Assembly (NCBI RefSeq): GCF_000422685.1
Contig: NZ_AUGN01000009.1
Span: forward strand, 124,001-188,000
Direction: 5' to 3'
Length of the DNA stretch: 64,000 nucleotides
Source of the DNA: Flavobacterium gelidilacus DSM 15343
GTDB lineage: Bacteria; Bacteroidota; Bacteroidia; Flavobacteriales; Flavobacteriaceae
The notes under the pieces were generated by a model. The model saw only the letters and a list, made by a program, of their open reading frames with translations, was not told the DNA's origin and searched no databases. Of this stretch, positions 34,793 through 41,767 are shown piece by piece. Position numbers and translations under genes: made by a program. The first letter of the stretch is position 1. The number at the start of each line of letters is the position of its first letter.

Positions 34793-36031
34793 ATGATACA
34801 AAAAGCATTCAATAAATATATCGATAACTTCAGAGGATTTACAAGAGAAATTTGGATTTTAACCTTTGTTACCTTCATAAATCGTGCAGGAACAATGGTG
34901 CTCCCTTTTTTATCATTATACTTAAAAGAAGATTTACATTTTACTTTAAATCAAATTGGATGGGTTTTGGTAAGTTTTGGAGCTGGTTCAATGTTAGGTT
35001 CTTGGCTTGGAGGAAAATTATCAGACAAAATAGGATTTTATAAAATAATGATATTCAGTTTATTTACTAGTGGATTAATGTTTTTTGGTTTGCAGTTTGT
35101 CACAAGTTATGTTGGTTTATTAATCGCAATGTTTCTAATAATGACCGTTGCTGATATGTTTAGACCAGCTATGTTTGTTTCACTAGGTGCATACTCAAAA
35201 CCAGAAAACAGGACCAGATCATTAACCTTAGTCAGATTAGCCATTAATCTAGGGTTTGCTGCCGGACCAGCTTTAGGTGGTTTAATCATAATGTATGTTG
35301 GTTATAAAGGCTTGTTTTGGGTTGATGGCGCAACTTGTATACTAGCCATCATTGTTTTTGCTTTATTAGTAAAAGAAAAAGCAAGATCACCTTATCAAGA
35401 CAAAGAACATCCTGGAGAAGTTTTGAGAGCATCCGTTTTTAAAGATCATATTTTTTGGGTATTTCTTGGAATGTGTTTAATTACAGGAATTTTATTCTTT
35501 CAATTATTCACTACTATTCCAATTTATCATAAAGAGCAATTTAATTTAACCGAATTACAAACTGGTTTACTCCTTACATTAAATGGTGTTTTAGTTTTCT
35601 TTTTAGAAATGCCATTAGTCAATTATATTGAAAAAAATAACATCAACAGATTAAAAATTGTTGTTTATGGCTGTTTAGCAATGGCTATAAGTTTGTTTTT
35701 AATGATGGTTAACTTTTGGTCTGGAATATTAATTGTGATGATGATATTTATGACATTTGGAGAAATGTTTGCTTTTCCTTTTGCCAATTCATTTGCCATG
35801 AGTCGTGCTCCCAAAGGCCATGAAGGAAGATATATGGCAATTTTTTCTATGAGTTTTAGTTTTGCTCACATTTTAAGTGCCAAAACCGGAATGCAAATAA
35901 TAGAAAAATTTAGTTACCAAACCAATTGGTTTTTTATGGGAAGCCTTGGTCTTGTTGGAGTTTTACTGGGTTATTATGCTTTAAAAATGGTAAAAGAGGA
36001 AAAAGAATTAAAAGTAAAACTTAAAAAATAG
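34793..36031 (+). CDS. Major facilitator superfamily transporter
   Basis: The ATG at 34793 is preferred to a GTG at 34778, because TATTTTTG at 34771-34778 (a -7 element) overlaps that GTG. The 412-residue protein has 12 membrane segments. The motif-A loop GAGSMLGSWLGGKLSDKIGFYKI is clear, typical of drug/proton antiporters (12-TM DHA1-like). Its substrate is not known. It is followed 69 bases later by the blaI gene and its operators. Confidence 0.85.
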   Translation: MIQKAFNKYIDNFRGFTREIWILTFVTFINRAGTMVLPFLSLYLKEDLHFTLNQIGWVLVSFGAGSMLGSWLGGKLSDKIGFYKIMIFSLFTSGLMFFGLQFVTSYVGLLIAMFLIMTVADMFRPAMFVSLGAYSKPENRTRSLTLVRLAINLGFAAGPALGGLIIMYVGYKGLFWVDGATCILAIIVFALLVKEKARSPYQDKEHPGEVLRASVFKDHIFWVFLGMCLITGILFFQLFTTIPIYHKEQFNLTELQTGLLLTLNGVLVFFLEMPLVNYIEKNNINRLKIVVYGCLAMAISLFLMMVNFWSGILIVMMIFMTFGEMFAFPFANSFAMSRAPKGHEGRYMAIFSMSFSFAHILSAKTGMQIIEKFSYQTNWFFMGSLGLVGVLLGYYALKMVKEEKELKVKLKK

Positions 36032-36037
36032 TTACTT

Positions 36038-36082
36038 AACTATAAAAATAGTTGTAAAACTAAAAATATAGTTATATGTTTG
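36038..36082 (+). promoter_or_regulatory. blaI promoter with two BlaI-type operators
   Basis: A TTG at 36052-36054 and TATGTTTG at 36075-36082 form a promoter with a 20-base spacer. Two inverted repeats AACTA-N6-TAGTT sit on it: 36038-36053 (overlapping the -33 element) and 36058-36073 (filling the spacer). The repeats are 20 bases apart, about two helix turns. The motif is of the BlaI/MecI dyad class, though with a different core from the TACA/TGTA sequence of staphylococci. Confidence 0.78.
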
Positions 36083-36100
36083 TGTAACAAATTTTTAGTT

Positions 36101-36457
36101 ATGCAAAAACTTACCAATAAAGAAGAGGAAATAATGCACATTTTATGGAACCTTAAAAAGGCTTTCGTAAAAGATGTATTAGCCGAAATTGTAGAAGACA
36201 AACCTCACTACAATACTTTATCTACAATTATTAGAAATTTAGAAGAAAAAGGATATGTTTCCTACACTGCTTATGGAAACACGCATCAGTATTTTCCAAT
36301 TATTTCGATGGAAGCTTATCGCAAAGAATTTATGAATACGGCTATTGAAAATTATTTCAATAATTCCTATAAAAATATGGTTTCGTTTTTTGCTGAAGAA
36401 CAAAAAATTTCGGCAAAAGAACTTCGTGAAATTTTAGAACTAATCGAAAAAAAATAA
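36101..36457 (+). CDS. BlaI/MecI/CopY-family repressor
   Basis: The ATG at 36101 (MQKLTNKEEEIMHILW) gives 118 residues; the open frame from 36080 is not needed. The winged-helix start LTNKEEEIMHILWNLKKAFVKDVL, YNTLSTIIRNLEEKGYVSY (recognition helix and wing) and a short C-terminal dimerisation helix are typical of the family. Repressors of this type are released when a membrane peptidase cuts them; that peptidase is encoded 4 bases downstream. It should bind the AACTA-N6-TAGTT sites in its own promoter. Confidence 0.92.
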   Translation: MQKLTNKEEEIMHILWNLKKAFVKDVLAEIVEDKPHYNTLSTIIRNLEEKGYVSYTAYGNTHQYFPIISMEAYRKEFMNTAIENYFNNSYKNMVSFFAEEQKISAKELREILELIEKK

Positions 36458-36461
36458 GCTT

Positions 36462-38708
36462 ATGGAAGCAATTTTTATCTATTTTTTAAAAGCAAATGGT
36501 TTACTAGTAACCTTCTTTTTAGCTTATTATTTTTTATTGCGAAAAGAAACATTCTTCAATAAGAACAGATGGTTTTTGATTTTAGGATTGTTGGCTTCTG
36601 TGCTTTTGCCTTTAATCACCTTTACTAAAACGGTTTGGATTGAACCAAGTCCAGTTGTATATGAAACAGCTTCTCTTGAAAGTATTCCTTATGTAATTGT
36701 GAATCAAATTGAAGAAACTCCGTTTGATTGGAATACGTTTATGATTTATGCTTATGGAATAATTGCGTTTGTATTTTTAGCTAAAATGATAATTGAATTA
36801 TTTTCATTTTTTAGAATAATTAAATTTGGAAAACGTACAAAATCAGACCAAACTATTCTTATTGACACCAATCAAAACACTAATCCTTTTTCATTCTTTA
36901 AATATATAGTCTTTAATAGTAACATGTTTGATGAAGAAGAATTGCAACATATTATTTCGCACGAAAACATTCACGTTAAAGAAAAACATTCTATTGATGT
37001 GCTTTTAGGAAAATTATTTTGTGCTTTATTTTGGATTAATCCAATTATGTGGTTTTATAGAAAAGAAATGCTTCAAAACCTAGAATATATCGCTGACGAC
37101 AAAGCATCATCTATAGCTCAAAACCGAATAAATTATCAAAAAACTTTATTAAAAGTGGTGACTAATCAACACCAATTAAGTATTACCAATCAATTTTATC
37201 AATCATTAATCAAAAAACGAATCGTTATGTTAAACACAAACCAATCCAATCAAAGAAAATCGTGGAAGTATGCTTTAATTCTTCCTGTTTTAAGTGCATT
37301 TATCTTGCTTTTTCAAGTAGAAACTGTGGCTCAAGTTAAAGAAAATTCAAAAAATACAGAGAATAAAGTAACAGACGCTGTTGCAGTTGCAGTAGGTTTT
37401 TATATTGACAAGAATGCAACTGATGCTGAATTACAATCCGATTCCAAAGAATTAAAAGAACAAGGAATTCATTATAAAATTTCGAATGTAAAACGAAATA
37501 AAAATAAAGAAATTATAGCAATTAAAATTTCTTTCAATGACAATAAAGGCAATAAAGGTGTTAAAGATATTAATGGTAAAAATCCAATTAAACCAATATA
37601 TTTTAGCACTGAAAATGGTAAAATTGGATTTACAAATGAACCAGACTTAAAAGGCTACATTATTGATGAAAAACTTTCAAATCAATTTGGTACTGAAATA
37701 AAAGTTAAAAGAGATTATGAATTTGTAACTACAACTTTTGATATTTATGATACAAATGAAATGAGATTTCAGATGAAAAATGAAATTATTAGCAATAATG
37801 AAAAAGCACTTTATTTGTTTAATGATAAAGAAATTTCAATTAAAGATGCTAAAAATATTAAAGGAGAGCAAATTAGTGAAATAATTGAAATTTTATCGAA
37901 TTCTCCATTAATATCCAATTATAATTATGGTGAAAAAGGTAAAAATGGAGTAATAAAAATAAATACTGGTACAGGAAAACCAAACTCAGAAAGAAATAAG
38001 CTATACATCATCAACGGAAAAGAATACTTACAAAGTGAAATACCAAAAGGAACAACAGTTGAAGTTGATGGAGCAATTAGTGAATTAGGCAAAGAAGAAG
38101 GAATTAAAAAATATGGTCAAAAAGCAAAAGATGGTGTTTTAGTTTTTGAAGGAAAATCTACTTTTAAAAATGAAGACAAAACCATCATTTACGTAGATGA
38201 TAAGAAAGTTTCAAAAAAAGAAATGGATAAGTTAGATCCAAAAGAAATTGCTTCCATGGATGTGAATAAATCTAACAAAAAAAATGAAATCAGAATTTAT
38301 ACTAAAAATTCTAAAGGAATTGAAGATGAAACAAAAATTTACATAAACGGAGAAGAAGTCACAAAAGAAGAATTAGATAAATTGGACAAAAATGAAATTC
38401 AATCTATTAATGTGAATAAAATAAATAAAACCATAGAAATTGAAAAGGCAAAATTAGAAATACAAAAAGAAAACAGGAAAACTATTTCAGGAGGAAACTG
38501 GAATGATATTGAAAGCGAGTTGCAAGAGAAAATCAAAAAAGAAATAGAATTAAAAGCGCAACAAAATTCAAAATTAAGTAAAGAAGAGTTAGAAGAACAT
38601 CGCAAAAAAAGAGAAGAACTTATAGAAGAACGACGCAAACTAATCGAAGAAAAGAAAAAACAATTAGAAATAAGAAAGAAGGAAATCGAGGAGAAAACAA
38701 AAAAATAA
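36462..38708 (+). CDS. BlaR1/M56-type sensor peptidase with long C-terminal region
   Basis: The 748-residue protein has four membrane helices (about 12-26, 36-55, 92-115 and 265-282) and an M56 zinc site HENIH at 167-171, with a further acid in EYIADD (208-213). The N-terminal half resembles BlaR1. After the last helix the extracellular/periplasmic part holds TonB-plug-like repeats of the form (I)YVDDKKVSKKEMDKLDP (near 450, 507, 573 and 623), then a Glu/Lys-rich coiled coil to the end. No penicillin-binding domain is seen, so the ligand is different from beta-lactams. It is coupled to blaI. Confidence 0.9.
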   Translation: MEAIFIYFLKANGLLVTFFLAYYFLLRKETFFNKNRWFLILGLLASVLLPLITFTKTVWIEPSPVVYETASLESIPYVIVNQIEETPFDWNTFMIYAYGIIAFVFLAKMIIELFSFFRIIKFGKRTKSDQTILIDTNQNTNPFSFFKYIVFNSNMFDEEELQHIISHENIHVKEKHSIDVLLGKLFCALFWINPIMWFYRKEMLQNLEYIADDKASSIAQNRINYQKTLLKVVTNQHQLSITNQFYQSLIKKRIVMLNTNQSNQRKSWKYALILPVLSAFILLFQVETVAQVKENSKNTENKVTDAVAVAVGFYIDKNATDAELQSDSKELKEQGIHYKISNVKRNKNKEIIAIKISFNDNKGNKGVKDINGKNPIKPIYFSTENGKIGFTNEPDLKGYIIDEKLSNQFGTEIKVKRDYEFVTTTFDIYDTNEMRFQMKNEIISNNEKALYLFNDKEISIKDAKNIKGEQISEIIEILSNSPLISNYNYGEKGKNGVIKINTGTGKPNSERNKLYIINGKEYLQSEIPKGTTVEVDGAISELGKEEGIKKYGQKAKDGVLVFEGKSTFKNEDKTIIYVDDKKVSKKEMDKLDPKEIASMDVNKSNKKNEIRIYTKNSKGIEDETKIYINGEEVTKEELDKLDKNEIQSINVNKINKTIEIEKAKLEIQKENRKTISGGNWNDIESELQEKIKKEIELKAQQNSKLSKEELEEHRKKREELIEERRKLIEEKKKQLEIRKKEIEEKTKK

Positions 38709-38729
38709 ATTTAAAAAACCTTAATTACT

Positions 38730-38777
38730 AAACCACAAATACTTAACAAAAAAGGATTTATTTGTGGTTTTATTTTA
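38730..38777 (+). terminator. Terminator after the M56 gene
   Basis: AAACCACAAATA (38730-38741) pairs perfectly with TATTTGTGGTTT (38759-38770), followed by a T-rich tail. Confidence 0.8.
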
Positions 38778-38800
38778 GCTATATTTGCCAAAAAATTAAA

Positions 38801-38938
38801 ATGTACAAATTACTAGCTAAACTCAATAAGCTACTATTACCAAGCCTTACAAAAAGTGGTTTAGATATTACCAAAGCTAAAAAATGGCAAAAAGCATTAT
38901 TGGCTTATCGTTATTTTATTACGATAAAAAGCCTTTAG
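38801..38938 (+). CDS. 45-residue conserved miniprotein (often labelled SsrA-binding protein)
   Basis: This short frame reads MYKLLAKLNKLLLPSLTKSG and continues LDITKAKKWQKALLAYRYFITIKSL. A -7 element TATATTTG (38780-38787) stands 13 bases before the start, and the gene has its own space between a terminator and a repeat patch. Similar miniproteins in flavobacteria carry the label SsrA-binding protein, but it shows no relation to SmpB, which is three times as long. It is basic and helical; its function is unknown. Confidence 0.75.
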   Translation: MYKLLAKLNKLLLPSLTKSGLDITKAKKWQKALLAYRYFITIKSL

Positions 38939-39002
38939 TAGGATGTTCGGATTTTCAGCTATTGGATTTTCGGATAATTTACGTTGTTAATTTACTTTTT
39001 TT

Positions 39003-39130
39003 TAATCTTTGCGAAAAACTTTAAATCTTTGCGTTAATTTTTTTTTAACACATAGAAACATAAATTATTTTACTGTAAAAGATGCTTCGCTTTTCATAGA
39101 AAACATAGAGAATAAAATAAACTTTGTGAA
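39003..39130. repeat. Intergenic repeat patch before apt
   Basis: The gap from 38939 to 39160 holds AATCTTTGCG twice (39003 and 39026 regions) and then a weaker family-A patch (AACACATAGAAACATA..GATGCTTCGCTTTTCATAG). No coding signal was seen in it. Confidence 0.5.
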
Positions 39131-39160
39131 ACAATTTTAAAACTTCAAAACCTTAATTAT

Positions 39161-39673
39161 CTAATAAGTTAAAGCAGCAAAAATTTCATAATCGGATATT
39201 TTTTCTCTTCCATTTAAGAAAGCTATTTCCATTAAGAAATTACATTGCACAATATTTCCACCTAATTGTTCTACCAATTCACAAACCGCTTTTGCCGTTC
39301 CACCAGTTGCTAAAACATCATCGTGAATTAAAACATTTTCTCCTTTCGTGATTGCATCAGTGTGCATTTCTAAAATATCTGAACCATATTCTAACTCATA
39401 AGAAGCCGAAATTGTATCAAAAGGCAATTTTTTTGGCTTACGAACTGGAATAAATCCAACACCTAATCTTTGCGCTAAAAGCATTCCAAAAAAGAAACCA
39501 CGACTTTCCACTCCAACTACTTTATCAATCTTTTTCCCTGCTAACGAACTGACTAACAAATCTAAACAAGCTTGAGTAGCTTCAGTATTTAGTAATAATG
39601 GTGTGATGTCTTTAAATCCAATTCCAGGCTTTGGAAAATCCTGAATGTCACGTATATAGCTTTCAATATTCAT
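39161..39673 (-). CDS. apt: Adenine phosphoribosyltransferase
   Basis: Salvage enzyme making AMP from adenine and PRPP. The 170-residue protein shows IRDIQDFPKPGIGFKDITPLL at the start, the VGVESRGFFFG adenine-binding region, IPVRKPKKLP, and the PRPP loop VLIHDDVLATGGTA. It is divergent from tRNA-Arg. Confidence 0.95.
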   Translation of the reverse strand: MNIESYIRDIQDFPKPGIGFKDITPLLLNTEATQACLDLLVSSLAGKKIDKVVGVESRGFFFGMLLAQRLGVGFIPVRKPKKLPFDTISASYELEYGSDILEMHTDAITKGENVLIHDDVLATGGTAKAVCELVEQLGGNIVQCNFLMEIAFLNGREKISDYEIFAALTY

Positions 39674-39700
39674 TTATGTGTTTTTTTTTATCATTTCAAC

Positions 39701-39730
39701 TTGCAATTTAGTCATTTATATCTATATTTG
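39701..39730 (+). promoter_or_regulatory. Promoter of tRNA-Arg
   Basis: TTG at 39701-39703 and TATATTTG at 39723-39730 match the Bacteroidetes consensus with a 19-base spacer, 55 bases before the tRNA. Confidence 0.65.
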
Positions 39731-39785
39731 CACCCGCAAACAAGTTGAAAAAACACATTTATGTATTTAATCAAACTTGCAAAAT

Positions 39786-39859
39786 GGCCTCGTGGCGCAA
39801 CTGAATAGCGCATCTCATTACGGCTGAGAAGGTTACTGGTTTGAATCCAGTCGAGGTCA
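39786..39859 (+). tRNA. tRNA-Arg (anticodon ACG)
   Basis: The 74-base sequence folds into a normal cloverleaf: GGCCTCG pairs with CGAGGTC (39852-39858; one G-U), the anticodon stem is TCTCA/TGAGA with loop TTACGGC, giving anticodon ACG for Arg CGN codons, and the T arm is CTGG-TTTGAAT-CCAG. The discriminator base is A; the CCA end is not encoded. A34 would be converted to inosine by TadA. Confidence 0.95.
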
Positions 39860-39864
39860 CGAAT

Positions 39865-39927
39865 AAGTAGTATATAAAAGAAAAATCGCCAAGTTCACTT
39901 GAGCGATTTTTCTTTTATATACTACTT
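39865..39927 (+). terminator. 25-bp perfect hairpin after tRNA-Arg
   Basis: Positions 39865-39889 and 39903-39927 are exact reverse complements with a 13-base loop (CAAGTTCACTTGA). The 3' arm contains GCGATTTTTCTTTT, so it can end transcription of the tRNA. The stem is about twice as long as any other terminator in the window. Confidence 0.75.
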
Positions 39928-39928
39928 T

Positions 39929-39978
39929 CAAAGCGGAGCTTTGATGGATATTGCGAAGCAAAATCTATTCGTAAAAAC
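39929..39978 (+). repeat. Direct repeat R1 next to tRNA-Arg
   Basis: This 50-base unit (starts CAAAGCGGAGCTTTGATGG, ends ATTCGTAAAAAC) is repeated at 40023-40072 with about 43 of 50 matches. No coding signal is seen in either unit. Confidence 0.75.
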
Positions 39979-40022
39979 TAATTGTCAATCTTATAAATTA
40001 TTTTTAAGCTATTTCTTTTTTT

Positions 40023-40072
40023 CAAACCGGAGCTTTTCTGGAAATTGCGCAGCAAAATCCATTCGTAAAAAA
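40023..40072 (+). repeat. Direct repeat R2 next to tRNA-Arg
   Basis: Second copy of the 50-base unit at 39929-39978 (starts CAAACCGGAGCTTTTCTGG, ends ATTCGTAAAAAA). The first unit also contains an internal inverted pair AAAGCGGAGCTTT. Confidence 0.75.
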
Positions 40073-40139
40073 TCAAAATCCAATTATTCTATAATTATTT
40101 CATTACTTTTGAAAAACTAACTAACCAATTCAAATTTTA

Positions 40140-41129
40140 ATGAAAAATATCTCCTTAGCAGAAATTAATGATGTACTTAAAGGAACAATCGTTGGAAATT
40201 CAAATTTAACGCTTACAGCACCAGAACAAATTGATGTTGCCAAAGAAAACGAAATTACTTTCATTGGTCATAAAAAATATGAAAAACTATGGCTAACTTC
40301 TAACGCTTCTGTAGCGGTTGTTAATGAAGACATTTCTATTGAACCTGGAGAAAACAAAGCGTTTATTAAAGTTAAGAATGCTGATTTAGCAATGTCGCAG
40401 GTTTTGGAATTATTTGCTCCTGCTCCACCACAATTTCATCAAGAAATTCATCCAACCGCTACTATTGATGCTTCGGCTACAATTGGTAAAGGAACAAAAA
40501 TTGGTGCGAACTGTTATGTTGGTCCAAATACTGTAATTGGTGAAAATGTAATTTTATACCCAAATGTGACAATTTTAGATGATTGTACTATCGGAAATAA
40601 TACTACAATTTGGTCTGGAACAGTTATTAGAGAGCGATCTCAAATAGGAAGTCATTGTATTTTTCATCCAAATGCAACTATTGGTGCTGATGGATTTGGC
40701 TTTAGACCTTGTCCGGAAAGAGGTTTAGCAAAAATTCCTCAAATTGGAAATGTTGTAATCGGAAATTATGTTGAAATTGGAGCTAATTCATGTGTGGATA
40801 GAGGAAAATTTAGTTCAACAGTAATTGGTGATGGTTGTAAAATTGATAATTTGGTACAAATTGGACACAACTCAAAAATGGGTAAATTCTGTATTATGGC
40901 TGGAAATAGCGGTTTAGCTGGTTCCGTGACTTTAGGAAATGGTGTAATAGTTGGAGGAAGTGCTTCGCTAAAAGATCATATTACAGTTGGTGATGGTGCC
41001 ATAATTGGTGCTGGCTCTGGTGTAACAGGTGATGTTCCTGCAAAAGTAACCATGTTAGGTTATCCTGCTGTTGAAGCTAGAACTGCGTTGAAACAATGGG
41101 CAATTTTAAAACGCATGGCAACGAGTTAA
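40140..41129 (+). CDS. lpxD: UDP-3-O-acylglucosamine N-acyltransferase LpxD
   Basis: Transfers a 3-hydroxyacyl chain to the amino group of UDP-3-O-acylglucosamine in lipid A synthesis. The 329-residue protein has an N-terminal uridine-binding domain (AEINDVLKGTIVGN..ITFIGHKKYE), then the left-handed beta-helix hexapeptide repeats (ATIGKGTKIGANCYVGPNTV and on). The catalytic His lies in VQIGHNSKMG, and the C-terminal helical part LGYPAVEARTALKQWA is typical. No other lpx gene is beside it, so it may be a second LpxD homologue, as some flavobacteria have. Confidence 0.9.
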   Translation: MKNISLAEINDVLKGTIVGNSNLTLTAPEQIDVAKENEITFIGHKKYEKLWLTSNASVAVVNEDISIEPGENKAFIKVKNADLAMSQVLELFAPAPPQFHQEIHPTATIDASATIGKGTKIGANCYVGPNTVIGENVILYPNVTILDDCTIGNNTTIWSGTVIRERSQIGSHCIFHPNATIGADGFGFRPCPERGLAKIPQIGNVVIGNYVEIGANSCVDRGKFSSTVIGDGCKIDNLVQIGHNSKMGKFCIMAGNSGLAGSVTLGNGVIVGGSASLKDHITVGDGAIIGAGSGVTGDVPAKVTMLGYPAVEARTALKQWAILKRMATS

Positions 41130-41164
41130 TTATTAATTATGAATGTAAATTATGAGTTATTTTA

Positions 41165-41680
41165 TTACTTGTAATTCTCTACAATAACTTTTCGAATAGA
41201 AACAAATCCAATTTTATCTAATTGGATTTTTTCTTTTGTTACCCAAATCAACTCGTTAATTTCATCTTCAGCTGTGATGCTAATTTGATTGGAATTTACT
41301 TCATATTCATAAAAAATATCCATAGTTCGATAAGGTACATTTCTATACAAATAGTTATTTGGTGATGTCGTGATGTATTTTAAATCTTTAGGAAGTAAAT
41401 CAATTCCTAATTCTTCTTTTAATTCGCGACAAGCTGCTTCTTCTGCATTTTCATTTGGATCGATAAAACCACCAGGTAAATCCCATTTTCCTTTGTCTGG
41501 ATCAACGTTTCTTACTGTGAAGAGTATTTTGTCCTCATGCTTTATAATTACCGCTACAGCAGCTGCAATGTTATGATACAAAACAAAATCGCACGAATTA
41601 CAATGAAACTTAAAATCATTTTCAAAAGAAAAATCTTCTGATTTGCAATTGGGACAATACTTTATGAAGGATTTACGCAT
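41165..41680 (-). CDS. NUDIX hydrolase with zinc-ribbon N-terminus
   Basis: The 171-residue protein starts with a four-Cys zinc ribbon (YCPNCKSEDFSFENDFKFHCNSC split as CPNC and CNSC). The NUDIX box follows: GGFIDPNENAEEAACRELKEELGI (Gx5Ex7REUxEExGU), residues about 76-98. This combination is frequent in NADH- or nucleotide-directed hydrolases. The substrate cannot be stated. It is convergent with lpxD. Confidence 0.88.
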   Translation of the reverse strand: MRKSFIKYCPNCKSEDFSFENDFKFHCNSCDFVLYHNIAAAVAVIIKHEDKILFTVRNVDPDKGKWDLPGGFIDPNENAEEAACRELKEELGIDLLPKDLKYITTSPNNYLYRNVPYRTMDIFYEYEVNSNQISITAEDEINELIWVTKEKIQLDKIGFVSIRKVIVENYK

Positions 41681-41767
41681 GTTTTGGATTATTAGATTGT
41701 TTGATTATTAGACTTTCGATTATCTTTCATCTTGCAGCGAAGCGGTCTTTCATCTATTATCTTATGT

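Noticed and set aside
36462..38708. Beta-lactam sensor BlaR1
   Set aside because: No penicillin-binding domain after the last membrane helix; only the peptidase part matches BlaR1.
38801..38938. True SsrA-binding protein (SmpB)
   Set aside because: Length (45 residues) and sequence do not fit SmpB; the name for such miniproteins is a carried-over annotation.
39865..39927. Integron attC site or IS terminal inverted repeat
   Set aside because: No integrase or transposase is near, and the T-rich 3' arm right after a tRNA suits a terminator. The long stem is still noted as odd.
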